Origin: Persicirhabdus sediminis
GTDB taxonomy: Bacteria; Verrucomicrobiota; Verrucomicrobiia; Verrucomicrobiales; Akkermansiaceae
DNA length: 64,000 nt
Reading direction: 5' to 3'
Assembly: GCF_016595495.1 (NCBI RefSeq)
Contig: NZ_JAENIM010000041.1
Span: forward strand, 62,001 to 126,000
The first letter of the stretch is position 1. Every line of letters starts with the position of its first letter. Of this stretch, positions 36,021-44,045 are shown piece by piece. The translations under genes were made by a program, and so were the position numbers. The notes beneath the pieces are model-generated. The model was not told the origin of the DNA. It saw only the letters and a program-made list of their open reading frames with translations, and made no database searches.

Positions 36021-37322
36021 TTATTGCTTTGGTCCGGGGTTTAGTCGAAGTGCGTTTGCAGCTGCTTGTGGTTTGCTTGGCTCACGGCATTCCTGCCACA
36101 GGCGCTGGAGTTCACTCACTTTTGGTGGTGGCCCGTCACCGTAGGCGTGGGCCATCAGCGCGGCGGAGATGGTGCTCAGTTGGGCATCGTGTGAGCAGGC
36201 GCTGCTGAGTTGCCACTCGGCATGTTCTGATACTCGTTGGTAGAGCAGTTCGAGGCAGCGGCGGCTGTCTTGTTGTCCAGCTGCATTCATGAAATCCGCT
36301 CTGGCGCGACGTTTGCGACGTGTGGTCTCGATACGATCCCGCAGGATGCGGAGCCAGCTAGCTCGGCGTGTCCAACGGATCAGCCAGTAGCCGAGGGCGA
36401 GGCCCAATATTGCCAGCGCCCAATACCACAGCTTGTTGGTCTTTTCCTGTGGCTGGGTGGCGGCTGGCGTAGCGTCTAGAGCTGGGGCATCTGGAACCTT
36501 GAAGGTGCGGCCTGCTAGGTCGATTTGCTCCACTTTCCCGGTCTCTACATTAAACCAATGAATGCGGTGATCTGGAATCGTGTGGCTGCGGCCAGCCTTG
36601 AAGGTGAAGACCACGCGTTCTTCGCGCAGGCCTTCGAGTTTGCCGCCCACCTCTTTGTCGTCGACTAGCGGTGGCGCTTGGTAGACTTGCACGCCGTTGA
36701 GTTCGATTTCAGGTGACGCTGGAATGGCCATCGCCGGTGAGCCATTGATGGTAAATTTCCGGATTCTGGTGACCGCGTCACCGACCTGGTAGGTATCGAG
36801 AATTCCCTCCCAAGACTCTTCGACTTTGAATTCGTTTGCCGCCACCCATGAGGTCAATCCTTCAGTTCCCGGAGGCGCCACGATTTCTAATGGCGGTACG
36901 GTGAGTTTGACCTCGCCCGTTACGTCACCATGCGTCTCGGTTTCGACAGAGATGAAGGTGGTCAATTCTGGTATGCTCACGGGGCCGGTGCGCTCTGCAT
37001 GCAGCTCAAATCGCCAAGTCTGAAAATTCCAACGATCGCCACCTCGGCGGCGGCTTTCGTTGAAAGCCGTCTTGGTCATGCGCCTAACTAAGGCGGCGGG
37101 CACAGTGAAGTCGCGCACACGGACGCCCTTAGCAAAGCGGTCCGGGGTACCCACTTCCACGATGATCTCGATGGGTGCCTTTTGGTAGTGCGGAGCGGGA
37201 GTCTTGACCACGGCGCGGGCTTCGAGCTCACCCGAGGTGAGGAGAGCGTCGATGGTCTCGGCTGGCGCGACTTGCACCATCGCCAGCATGAGCATCAGGC
37301 CGAATATATTTGCGAGCTTCAT
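36021..37322 (-). CDS. batD: BatD-like membrane protein
   Basis: About 433 residues from the ATG at 37322. Signal peptide about 1-21; the large extracytoplasmic region has BatD/Ig-like strands ('FAKGVRVRDFTVP', 'WRFELHAERTGPVSIPELTTF'); one transmembrane helix ('LWYWALAILGLALGYWLI', about residue 300) and a cytoplasmic C-terminal tail rich in basic residues. BatD is part of the Bat (Bacteroides aerotolerance) system with MoxR, whose function is not settled. Last gene of a seven-gene minus-strand operon; it follows the batC-like gene at 12 bp. The tail is shorter than in many BatD proteins. Confidence 0.8.
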   Translation of the reverse strand: MKLANIFGLMLMLAMVQVAPAETIDALLTSGELEARAVVKTPAPHYQKAPIEIIVEVGTPDRFAKGVRVRDFTVPAALVRRMTKTAFNESRRRGGDRWNFQTWRFELHAERTGPVSIPELTTFISVETETHGDVTGEVKLTVPPLEIVAPPGTEGLTSWVAANEFKVEESWEGILDTYQVGDAVTRIRKFTINGSPAMAIPASPEIELNGVQVYQAPPLVDDKEVGGKLEGLREERVVFTFKAGRSHTIPDHRIHWFNVETGKVEQIDLAGRTFKVPDAPALDATPAATQPQEKTNKLWYWALAILGLALGYWLIRWTRRASWLRILRDRIETTRRKRRARADFMNAAGQQDSRRCLELLYQRVSEHAEWQLSSACSHDAQLSTISAALMAHAYGDGPPPKVSELQRLWQECREPSKPQAAANALRLNPGPKQ

Positions 37323-37333
37323 CAAGGTTCTTG

Positions 37334-37993
37334 TTATTCGTTATTGTCGTTTTTTTCGTCCTGCTCGATTTGAAGATAGAACTTCGTGGTAAGAAACTCC
37401 GAGGGGTCACGTTGGATTTGCCGCAACCACATTTCCGTGAGCTCAGGGTCCTGCAGCAGTTGCTCGGCGCTTAGTTGTTCGAGCTCTCCTGAAGCTTGTT
37501 CACCGTCGCCCTCGGTGGACTTTTGGCCGTCACCCGGCTTGCGCTTGCCGTCGCCAGGTTTGTCGTTCTGGTCGCTGCCCTTGGTGGCCTTGATGATGGC
37601 CTCCATGACCGAGATATTTACCGCTGGAGCTGGATGCTCTGGGTATCGGTTCGCCATTTCTTGATAGGCTATTTTTGCGCCCTTGTAATTCGTTTGGTGG
37701 GCGAGGGCGTTAGCGTGGGCCAGCAAGGAATTGGCATCCTGATATTGTGAGAAATACTGCTCAGCGGTATCGAATTCCTCAGCTGCGTATGAGCTAAACC
37801 CGCGCCATCGTGGATCCTCAAATGCACGCGATGCGCGTTCATAATCTCCGAGCTGGAACCATAGCCTGCCCTGTTGGTCTGGGGTCAGCCATAAATTCAA
37901 AAATGCAGCGGGAAATACGACCGCCCAGACGATAGCGGCGAGAGCCAGTAGCAATAGCAAGCGTCGCTTCGGAACTTGCGCGAGTTTTGACAT
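37334..37993 (-). CDS. BatC-like TPR membrane protein
   Basis: About 219 residues from the ATG at 37993, which follows the batB stop at once; an in-frame ATG at 38017 would overlap batB. N-terminal transmembrane segment ('LLLLLALAAIVWAVVFPAAFLNLWL') followed by TPR helices ('GRLWFQLGDYERASRAFEDPRW', 'EEFDTAEQYFSQYQDANSLLAHANALAH') and a charged linker rich in Gly-Asp-Lys with an acidic C-terminal end. The same arrangement is known in Bat clusters as BatC or the BatB-BatC fusion. Expected to anchor at the membrane with its TPR part as interaction surface. Start uncertain by 24 bases. Confidence 0.75.
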   Translation of the reverse strand: MSKLAQVPKRRLLLLLALAAIVWAVVFPAAFLNLWLTPDQQGRLWFQLGDYERASRAFEDPRWRGFSSYAAEEFDTAEQYFSQYQDANSLLAHANALAHQTNYKGAKIAYQEMANRYPEHPAPAVNISVMEAIIKATKGSDQNDKPGDGKRKPGDGQKSTEGDGEQASGELEQLSAEQLLQDPELTEMWLRQIQRDPSEFLTTKFYLQIEQDEKNDNNE

Positions 37994-37998
37994 GATTT

Positions 37999-38973
37999 CT
38001 ACCATCGCAGTGCCCATCCCTTTCTAAACCAAAGTAAAAACAAAAGCACGATCGGCCAGACCAGATAATAGCCGCCATCCTCCCATGGTTGGGAGCTGTT
38101 GCCGCTGAGTTCGTAGTGTCGGTCAATCTGCTGAAGAATTTGCGCGACATCCTGATCGCCAGCGGAGACTTTTTGGTAAACGCCACCACCGGCACCAGCC
38201 AGTGCCTTGAGCTCTGATTCATTGAGCGGTTGCGCCTCGTTTTTCAGGCCGCGTTTGGCGTCTTCATTCAGTTCCGCCTGCGTCTTGCCCATGCCCCAGA
38301 CAATGAGTTGAATGCCAGCGTCATCGTGGAGCGCGCGGAAGGCTTCTGTGGAATTTTCCGTCGCGCCATCACCGATGAGTAAAAGCGTTCCTCCACCCGC
38401 AGCAAGCAGATCACGAGCCATGGGCAGGATGGATTCTGGCGCCTTGCCTTGCTTTGGCATCATGCCGACCTGTAAGGCCTCCAAATAATGCAGTAGGACA
38501 TTGGTATCATTGGTCAATGGCAAGACCGTGTGACCCGAACCAGCATAAGCTAATAGCGCGGTGCTAGCATCTCCACGAGCTTGGGAAAGTTCGAGAATTT
38601 TGCTGCGAGCTCGCTGCAGTCGATCAGGTTGCAGATCCTTGCCTGCCATTGAATCGCCAAGGTCCACCGCAATCACCAGCGAGGCCGAGTCCACCGCAAA
38701 GGGAGATTCGCCGCGGGTCCAGCTAGGGCCAGCCAAAGCCACCACCAGCATCGGCAGTACCACTACCGATACCCACAAGGGCGAGATCAGCTGGCGCTGG
38801 CTACCCGACACCACCATGCGCGGGAGCAGGTGAGGGGCGATGACGCCCTGCCACTGGCGGGCGAGGTCAGCGGAGCGCCACTGTAGGTAGCTAATCAAAG
38901 CAAAGGGAATCAACAGCCAGAACCACTCTGGCCGCAGGAAATGTAGATCTTGGATGAAGGCAAGTTTAGTCAT
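37999..38973 (-). CDS. batB: BatB-like vWA membrane protein
   Basis: About 324 residues. The ATG at 38973 is chosen because GGAGGG lies 6 bases upstream and it overlaps the batA stop by a few bases; an upstream in-frame start at 39120 would lie inside batA. Transmembrane segments at the N-terminus ('FLRPEWFWLLIPFALISYLQW'), a middle one and a C-terminal one ('YYLVWPIVLLFLLWF') frame a vWA domain. The MIDAS is DLGDS, not the usual DxSxS, so the first serine is replaced by glycine and metal binding may be altered. Followed by the batC-like gene. Part of the MoxR-Bat operon. Confidence 0.9.
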   Translation of the reverse strand: MTKLAFIQDLHFLRPEWFWLLIPFALISYLQWRSADLARQWQGVIAPHLLPRMVVSGSQRQLISPLWVSVVVLPMLVVALAGPSWTRGESPFAVDSASLVIAVDLGDSMAGKDLQPDRLQRARSKILELSQARGDASTALLAYAGSGHTVLPLTNDTNVLLHYLEALQVGMMPKQGKAPESILPMARDLLAAGGGTLLLIGDGATENSTEAFRALHDDAGIQLIVWGMGKTQAELNEDAKRGLKNEAQPLNESELKALAGAGGGVYQKVSAGDQDVAQILQQIDRHYELSGNSSQPWEDGGYYLVWPIVLLFLLWFRKGWALRW

Positions 38974-39958
38974 GAGCAACCCTCCGTTTGCGACGCGCTG
39001 CCATGACAAAGAACGGCATCGAGATGATGTAAAGAAAAGCAAAAGCAGCCAAGGGGACATGGAACATGGCTTTGCGTGGTCGATAGGACTGGCTGTCGTA
39101 GTTAGCCGGCTCCAGCTCATCGATCAGTCGATAGGTTTCACTCAGCGCCTCGCGGTTGTTAGCCACAAAGCTGCCGCCGCCGGTGGTACGGGCGACTGCT
39201 TCTAAGGTTGTCATGTCCAGCGCGTCCTCGCCCACGGTTGTTGGGTCACCCACAGCTACGGTGTAAATGGTCACGCCTTCGACCTTGGCCACCTTGGCTG
39301 CATCCAATGGCGGAACTCTGCTGCCAGTGTCATTGCCATCGGTCAAAACAATCAACACTCGGTTCTCTGTTTTGGATTGGCGGAAATGTGAAATGGATAG
39401 GCCAATGGCATCACCAAGCGCCGTGCTCGGTCCCGCCATGTTGACAATGCTTTCGTCGAGCAGCTTCAGCCAAGTCTCGTGGTCATCGGTGAAAGGTGCC
39501 TGCAAATAAGCGGCGCTGCCAAAAACAATCAGACCTAATCGATCACCTTCACGACCAGCTACAAATTCTTCCAGCACTCCCTTGGCCACACTCAGGCGGT
39601 CGGTTTTCTGCCCTTCAGCATCGCTGAAATCAGTAGCTTCCATTGAACCTGATAGATCGACTGCCAGCATCAGGTCGCGGGCGGTTTTTTCTAGTTTGAC
39701 TGGCTCGCCGACCCATTCAGGGCGGGCTAGGGCACAAACCAGAAGACACCAGCCAAGGAGGCCAGCGACAGCCTGAATGATCAAACGCCTGCGGATGCTC
39801 GATCCGGTGCGGGGCGTTTCGCCACTCAGGGCGACCAATCGTTGAAAGTAAGGCACCTGAAGTGAATCACGGCTTTCTCGATGAGCTGGTACCAGCCAGT
39901 AGATTAAGACCGGCGCGAGCAGCATTAGAAATGCCCATGGATGTGCAAATTCAAGCAT
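38966..39958 (-). CDS. batA: BatA-like vWA membrane protein
   Basis: 330 residues. N-terminal transmembrane helix ('WAFLMLLAPVLIYWLV'), a second near residue 60, the vWA domain with intact MIDAS 'DLSGSMEATD' (about 100) and 'LTDGNDTG' (about 205), then a C-terminal helix ('LAAFAFLYIISMPFFVMA') and a basic tail. In Bat clusters BatA and BatB are inner-membrane vWA proteins working with MoxR. Its stop overlaps the start of batB by 8 bp. Confidence 0.92.
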   Translation of the reverse strand: MLEFAHPWAFLMLLAPVLIYWLVPAHRESRDSLQVPYFQRLVALSGETPRTGSSIRRRLIIQAVAGLLGWCLLVCALARPEWVGEPVKLEKTARDLMLAVDLSGSMEATDFSDAEGQKTDRLSVAKGVLEEFVAGREGDRLGLIVFGSAAYLQAPFTDDHETWLKLLDESIVNMAGPSTALGDAIGLSISHFRQSKTENRVLIVLTDGNDTGSRVPPLDAAKVAKVEGVTIYTVAVGDPTTVGEDALDMTTLEAVARTTGGGSFVANNREALSETYRLIDELEPANYDSQSYRPRKAMFHVPLAAFAFLYIISMPFFVMAARRKRRVAHD

Positions 39959-40454
39959 AGTCCCTCCTGTGTTTAAGAATCCATCCCTCCAGAGCCGCTA
40001 TCAACGACTCGGTATCAATTTCCCCAAGCTCATCCAGCGGTGCATAAGCAAGGCGCTGCAGATCAGCTACTGGCAGCCGGTCTTGTTGTGGGGAAATTTT
40101 TGCCAATGCATTGGCATAGTCATCGCCCTGCAATCCGGAGACCGATTCGCGGCCAAGTGCTGCGATTGCAGTTGCTCGAAGTAAAGGCGCTAGTTCACGC
40201 ACTGGCTCATGGTTTCCAGTGTCCAATTGATCTTTAATCGTCGCCAGCTGGGCCAATGCCTCGCGCCGGTAGCTATCCCGCAAATACGCTTGTCGGCGCC
40301 GCCAGATGACTCGCATTAGCAAAGCAATCAGGGCGATGAGCAATAGCCACCATCCCGGCGCGACGGGCACCAGTGAGACCGGTTCGGGAAACTCCGCTTC
40401 GACGATCGTGCGTAGTGACGGGTTGCCCCATTCTGGTTCGAAGACTTTTTTCAT
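39951..40454 (-). CDS. DUF4381 membrane protein of the MoxR-Bat operon
   Basis: 167 residues with one transmembrane helix ('WWLLLIALIALLMRVIW', about 34-50), then a helical cytoplasmic part ('SYRREALAQLATIKDQLDTG', 'LRATAIAALGRESVSGLQGDDYANALAK'). This fits DUF4381, the small protein found between the DUF58 and vWA genes in such operons. AGGAG lies 8 bases before the ATG. Overlaps both neighbours by a few bases, so translation is coupled. Confidence 0.85.
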   Translation of the reverse strand: MKKVFEPEWGNPSLRTIVEAEFPEPVSLVPVAPGWWLLLIALIALLMRVIWRRRQAYLRDSYRREALAQLATIKDQLDTGNHEPVRELAPLLRATAIAALGRESVSGLQGDDYANALAKISPQQDRLPVADLQRLAYAPLDELGEIDTESLIAALEGWILKHRRDYA

Positions 40455-41425
40455 GGCTGGGCTCCTAGGGCTCGTTGCAGCTGCTGCAACGGCTTGTCCA
40501 CGGTGTTGATTTCGATCAATGGCAGGCCAAAACGCTGCAATGCTTCACGCATGTGCTCGACATGTTTGAGGTAGCTTTGCTCAAAACGTGTTTGTAATTC
40601 CTCATGGGTTCCCGAGACGACAATTTGCATTTCACCGTCCGAAACCACGAGCTCCTTGAGCGGTGGTAAATCGCGCTCGGCGGGGTCGAAGAGGTTCATC
40701 GCAATCACATCATTGTGCAGCGACAAAAGTTTCACCATCTCGTCGCTAGCCTTATCCCAGCCAAAGCCGTCGCCGATGTAGATCACCAGCGCATCGTTGG
40801 TGACGTGTCGCCGCAGGGCGTCGAAGGCGATGTTGAGCTGTTTGGGATTGGCTTGGCAACCCGCAGTGAGGGCCGCATTAGCGCTCTCTAATCGCTTGAG
40901 AATATCGATGACTCCCTCACGGCTGCGACGCGGGGTAAAATGGTAGCATTCCTGATCATCAAAGATTAAGGCGCCGATGCGATCGCCTTCGCCTAATATG
41001 CGCCATGAGATCAATGCCGCCAGCTCCGCCGCGACGGCTGATTTCATCGCCCGCTGGCTACCAAAAAACATGCTGATACGCTGATCCACCAACAGGTAGA
41101 TCCGGCGCTCTCGCTCCTCGGTGTAGACGCGGACGTGAGGTTTGCCAGTGCGGTTAGTCACCTTCCAGTCCATGGTGCGGATGTCGTCACCGGGGCGGTA
41201 ATGGCGCAGTTCTTCGAAGTTGAGGCCACGGCCTCGCAGCCGTGACGCGTTGCGTCCGCTGAGGATGCTCTGCGCTGGCTGGCGCGGTAGGAATGAAAAC
41301 CCACGCGCCGAGTATTCCTGCGCGCGCAGGTGAGCTAGACTCACCGCGATGCGGTCGTCCTGCTCGCTCAACTCAGGGCGGTTTTGTCCTGAGTCATCTC
41401 CTAACCATTTGGACTGCTTCTTCAT
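40451..41425 (-). CDS. DUF58-domain protein of the MoxR-Bat operon
   Basis: 324 residues. The DUF58 signature 'LRHYRPGDDIRTMDWKVTNR' near residue 90 is followed by a vWA-like fold ('RRIYLLVDQRISMFFGS', a D-x-R-x-S form of the MIDAS). No transmembrane segment, so cytoplasmic. It overlaps moxR by 4 bp. DUF58 proteins accompany MoxR ATPases; their molecular function is not settled. Confidence 0.92.
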   Translation of the reverse strand: MKKQSKWLGDDSGQNRPELSEQDDRIAVSLAHLRAQEYSARGFSFLPRQPAQSILSGRNASRLRGRGLNFEELRHYRPGDDIRTMDWKVTNRTGKPHVRVYTEERERRIYLLVDQRISMFFGSQRAMKSAVAAELAALISWRILGEGDRIGALIFDDQECYHFTPRRSREGVIDILKRLESANAALTAGCQANPKQLNIAFDALRRHVTNDALVIYIGDGFGWDKASDEMVKLLSLHNDVIAMNLFDPAERDLPPLKELVVSDGEMQIVVSGTHEELQTRFEQSYLKHVEHMREALQRFGLPLIEINTVDKPLQQLQRALGAQP

Positions 41426-42396
41426 GCAGCGGTGACCAATTTCAAAATTTCGTCGATCACATCATCGGCGGAAACCGACTCAGCCAGTGCGTCGTAACTC
41501 AGAATCAAACGGTGCCTGAGCACGGAATGGGCCACGCCGCGCACATCATCTGGCGTCACATAATCCCGCCCGTCTAGCCATGCAGAAGCCCGCGCGCACT
41601 TGTCCAAGGCGAGACTGGCCCGTGGGCTAGATCCTACTCGGATCCAATCTTTGAGGCGTGAATTTTTGTGGCGAGCTGGATCCCGAGTCGCCATGATGAG
41701 CGCGACAATGTATTGGTCGATATTTTTAGACACTGTGGTGGCGGCTACTTCCTTGCGGGCAGCAAATACAATGTCCTGTGAGAAGCGCGGCTCTTCTGGT
41801 ACCTCGCCAGCTTCCTCGCCGCGAACCAGACGGATGATCGCTTCCTCAGCGGCGTCGTCTGGATAGTCGACATTGGTTTTCATGATGAAGCGGTCCATCT
41901 GCGCTTCCGGCAGCGGGTAGGTGCCTTCCTGCTCGATAGGGTTCTGGGTGGCGAGCACCATAAACAATGGCGGTAGCTTATAACTCTGGCCAGCTACGGT
42001 CACTGTGCGCTCTTCCATGGCTTCCAACAATGCTGCCTGCACTTTCGCAGGTGAGCGGTTGATTTCATCCGCTAGGACGACGTTGTTAAATATCGGTCCC
42101 TCCTGAAACTGCAACATCTGCTTCCCTTCAAGCTCTTGGTAGACCTCGTTGCCGGTCACATCCGAGGGCAGCAGGTCAGGGGTAAACTGGATGCGGCCCA
42201 AGCTGGCATCTAGGCAGCGGCTCAGTGATTTGACCGAACGTGTCTTTGCCGTGCCGGGTAATCCTTCCAGCAATACATTGCCGTTAGTCAGCAAGGCGAG
42301 AAGCAAGGTTCTTACCACTTCCTGCTGACCGATAACCGCTCGGTTGATGGCGTCGTTAAGATCCTGAAATGCTTCTTGATGGCTATTTTTTTGCAT
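41422..42396 (-). CDS. moxR: MoxR-family AAA+ ATPase
   Basis: 324 residues. Walker A 'GLPGTAKTR' at 45-53, Walker B 'VVLADEINR' with 'SPAKVQAALLEAMEERTV', sensor 1 'FMVLATQNPIEQEGTYPLPEA' and 'QMDRF', and the C-terminal lid with 'RVGSSPRASLALDKCARAS'. MoxR ATPases act as chaperones that mature protein complexes with vWA partners. First gene of the Bat operon; a hairpin separates it from the DUF1254 gene behind it. Confidence 0.96.
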   Translation of the reverse strand: MQKNSHQEAFQDLNDAINRAVIGQQEVVRTLLLALLTNGNVLLEGLPGTAKTRSVKSLSRCLDASLGRIQFTPDLLPSDVTGNEVYQELEGKQMLQFQEGPIFNNVVLADEINRSPAKVQAALLEAMEERTVTVAGQSYKLPPLFMVLATQNPIEQEGTYPLPEAQMDRFIMKTNVDYPDDAAEEAIIRLVRGEEAGEVPEEPRFSQDIVFAARKEVAATTVSKNIDQYIVALIMATRDPARHKNSRLKDWIRVGSSPRASLALDKCARASAWLDGRDYVTPDDVRGVAHSVLRHRLILSYDALAESVSADDVIDEILKLVTAA

Positions 42397-42407
42397 GATG
42401 ATTTTTT

Positions 42408-42439
42408 TATAAGAGGGAGCATTTCGGCTCCCTCTTATA
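42408..42439. terminator. Intercistronic hairpin between DUF1254 paralogue and moxR
   Basis: Perfect 13-bp stem TATAAGAGGGAGC / GCTCCCTCTTATA with a 6-nt loop. On the minus strand it follows the DUF1254 stop but runs into A, not T, so it is either a bidirectional or rho-assisted terminator, or a processing hairpin. Confidence 0.5.
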
Positions 42440-42452
42440 TCATGATGAAGAT

Positions 42453-43973
42453 TTAGTTAGTCTTGATGATTTCGCTAGGACGCCATGACTGGTCAATCCA
42501 GGCTTTCAGCGGGCTGTACATCCGTAGGATGGTGAACCAGCTTTTGCCGGGAACCGTCTGCACCCAGTTGTTCTGATAGCCTGGAGGTGGCTTAGGGCCG
42601 AAGTAGATATCAATCGATCCGTCTTTGTTGTAGCGCAAGCCCTCTTGCAGGCTGTCGATGCCAGCATTCTTCTGGTCGGTTTGCAGCATCGAGCGGGTCT
42701 GAGGGTCGTAGATGGTCACCGCCCAGAAGTTGGCGACTGGAGCATCAGCTGGAAGCGAGATCTTATAGGTCTTGCTACCATCGAATGGCTCCTTGTCTCC
42801 GTCGAGGAAGGCAATGCCGTAGTCGGAGCCCTTACCCTCCCGTGGTGCTGCCATTACCGGCGTCACAGCTGTGTAGGGGTAGTGGAACATCACACGAGCA
42901 TCGGTGTTCATGGTTCCGCCATCCTCGCCGTTGAAGTGCACATTTCGGCCCATGTAGGCCATATTCCAAGCACTTCCAGTATCCGGGTAGATTTGCGCAT
43001 CAGGCATATTCATGTTGGTACGTGGGTACCATACGATAGAGCGAGCTTGGGCGTTACCAATCGCCACACCGTCGTCTAGGATCGCTTTCATCCTGTCGTC
43101 TGGCTTGAACTCTTTGCCTTTCTCCATGCCGAGTGAGGCAAACAAACCACGCACCTCTGGGGTGAATAGGCCAGGTGCTTCATATTGAATCACCTCGTCC
43201 ACGTGATGATAGAACTCGGCGTTGTTGTAGTGGACCGTATTGAAGTCCTTGTCAGTGCCGCTGAACCATTCCATTTTTGGCGGATTGGCAGCATCGGCCA
43301 GCTTATAGACCTTAAGGTTGTCTTTTACATCCTTAACCGCAGCGCTCACATCAGCTTCAGCCTTGCTCTTGGGAGTTTTGCGCAGGAAGACCCACACGCG
43401 GTATGTCTCGGGGCGGTAAACATTGTACCCCTCAGGCACTTCACCTTCGTAGCCGGGTGGTAGGAAGAGGTATTTTCCTCCGGTGATGTTTTCGATGAAA
43501 CGGAAGTTAGCATCGTTGGCAGCGCCGAGTAATCCTTCGGGCGCATCAACTACGGTGGGTCCATCACGTTTCAGGTCAAGATCCGGAATAACGTAGACCG
43601 TGGCACTGTTGCCAGTTAGGAAGAGCGATTTGGCATTCATCAGCCCATCGAAAATCATGACTTGATTGACCTCAACGGCACCCAGAGAGTGGGCACCTTC
43701 GATCAATGCGGCAACTGATGCCGCTGGCATGCCCTTGAGGAAGGCATCAGCCGCGCGTGAGGTGTCCATGAAGTCGTAGACTTTGTCTGCGGTCTCGCGG
43801 GAAGGGACGCCGTCGGTGAAACTCAGTTCACCAATGGAGGTTTCCACTTTGTCGGGAGTGAGAATCCCCTCGGGGATCTCCGTGGTGTACTCGAATTTTT
43901 CCTGAGCTGTGGCCGTGGCGCACAGGGCACCGATTGCCAATAAGCCAATCGATTGGATAGTTTTTGTTTTCAT
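42453..43973 (-). CDS. Secreted DUF1254/DUF1214 protein, paralogue 1
   Basis: 506 residues. Signal peptide (about 1-23, ending 'CATATAQ'). The N-terminal half is DUF1254 ('IPEGILTPDKVETSIGELSFTDGVPS', 'TGNSATVYVIPDLDLKRDGPTVVDAPEG'), the C-terminal half DUF1214 ('KISLPADAPVANFWAVTIYDPQTRSML', 'GYQNNWVQTVPGKSWFTILRMYSP'). Function of these domains is unknown. The tandem copy upstream is nearly as long and is clearly homologous; both probably come from one local duplication. A hairpin follows the stop. Confidence 0.93.
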   Translation of the reverse strand: MKTKTIQSIGLLAIGALCATATAQEKFEYTTEIPEGILTPDKVETSIGELSFTDGVPSRETADKVYDFMDTSRAADAFLKGMPAASVAALIEGAHSLGAVEVNQVMIFDGLMNAKSLFLTGNSATVYVIPDLDLKRDGPTVVDAPEGLLGAANDANFRFIENITGGKYLFLPPGYEGEVPEGYNVYRPETYRVWVFLRKTPKSKAEADVSAAVKDVKDNLKVYKLADAANPPKMEWFSGTDKDFNTVHYNNAEFYHHVDEVIQYEAPGLFTPEVRGLFASLGMEKGKEFKPDDRMKAILDDGVAIGNAQARSIVWYPRTNMNMPDAQIYPDTGSAWNMAYMGRNVHFNGEDGGTMNTDARVMFHYPYTAVTPVMAAPREGKGSDYGIAFLDGDKEPFDGSKTYKISLPADAPVANFWAVTIYDPQTRSMLQTDQKNAGIDSLQEGLRYNKDGSIDIYFGPKPPPGYQNNWVQTVPGKSWFTILRMYSPLKAWIDQSWRPSEIIKTN

Positions 43974-44010
43974 AGTTATTGTTTGTTTCGTAGGGCTATT
44001 ATGATTTTTA

Positions 44011-44045
44011 AAGGTCGCGGCTTGGAGGAAGCCGTTTGCGACCTT
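44011..44045 (-). terminator. Hairpin between the two DUF1254 paralogues
   Basis: AAGGTCGC-GGCTT / AAGCC-GTTT-GCGACCTT with one bulge, partly inside the stop of paralogue 2 and followed on the minus strand by TTTAAAAATC. Probably terminator or processing site. Confidence 0.5.
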
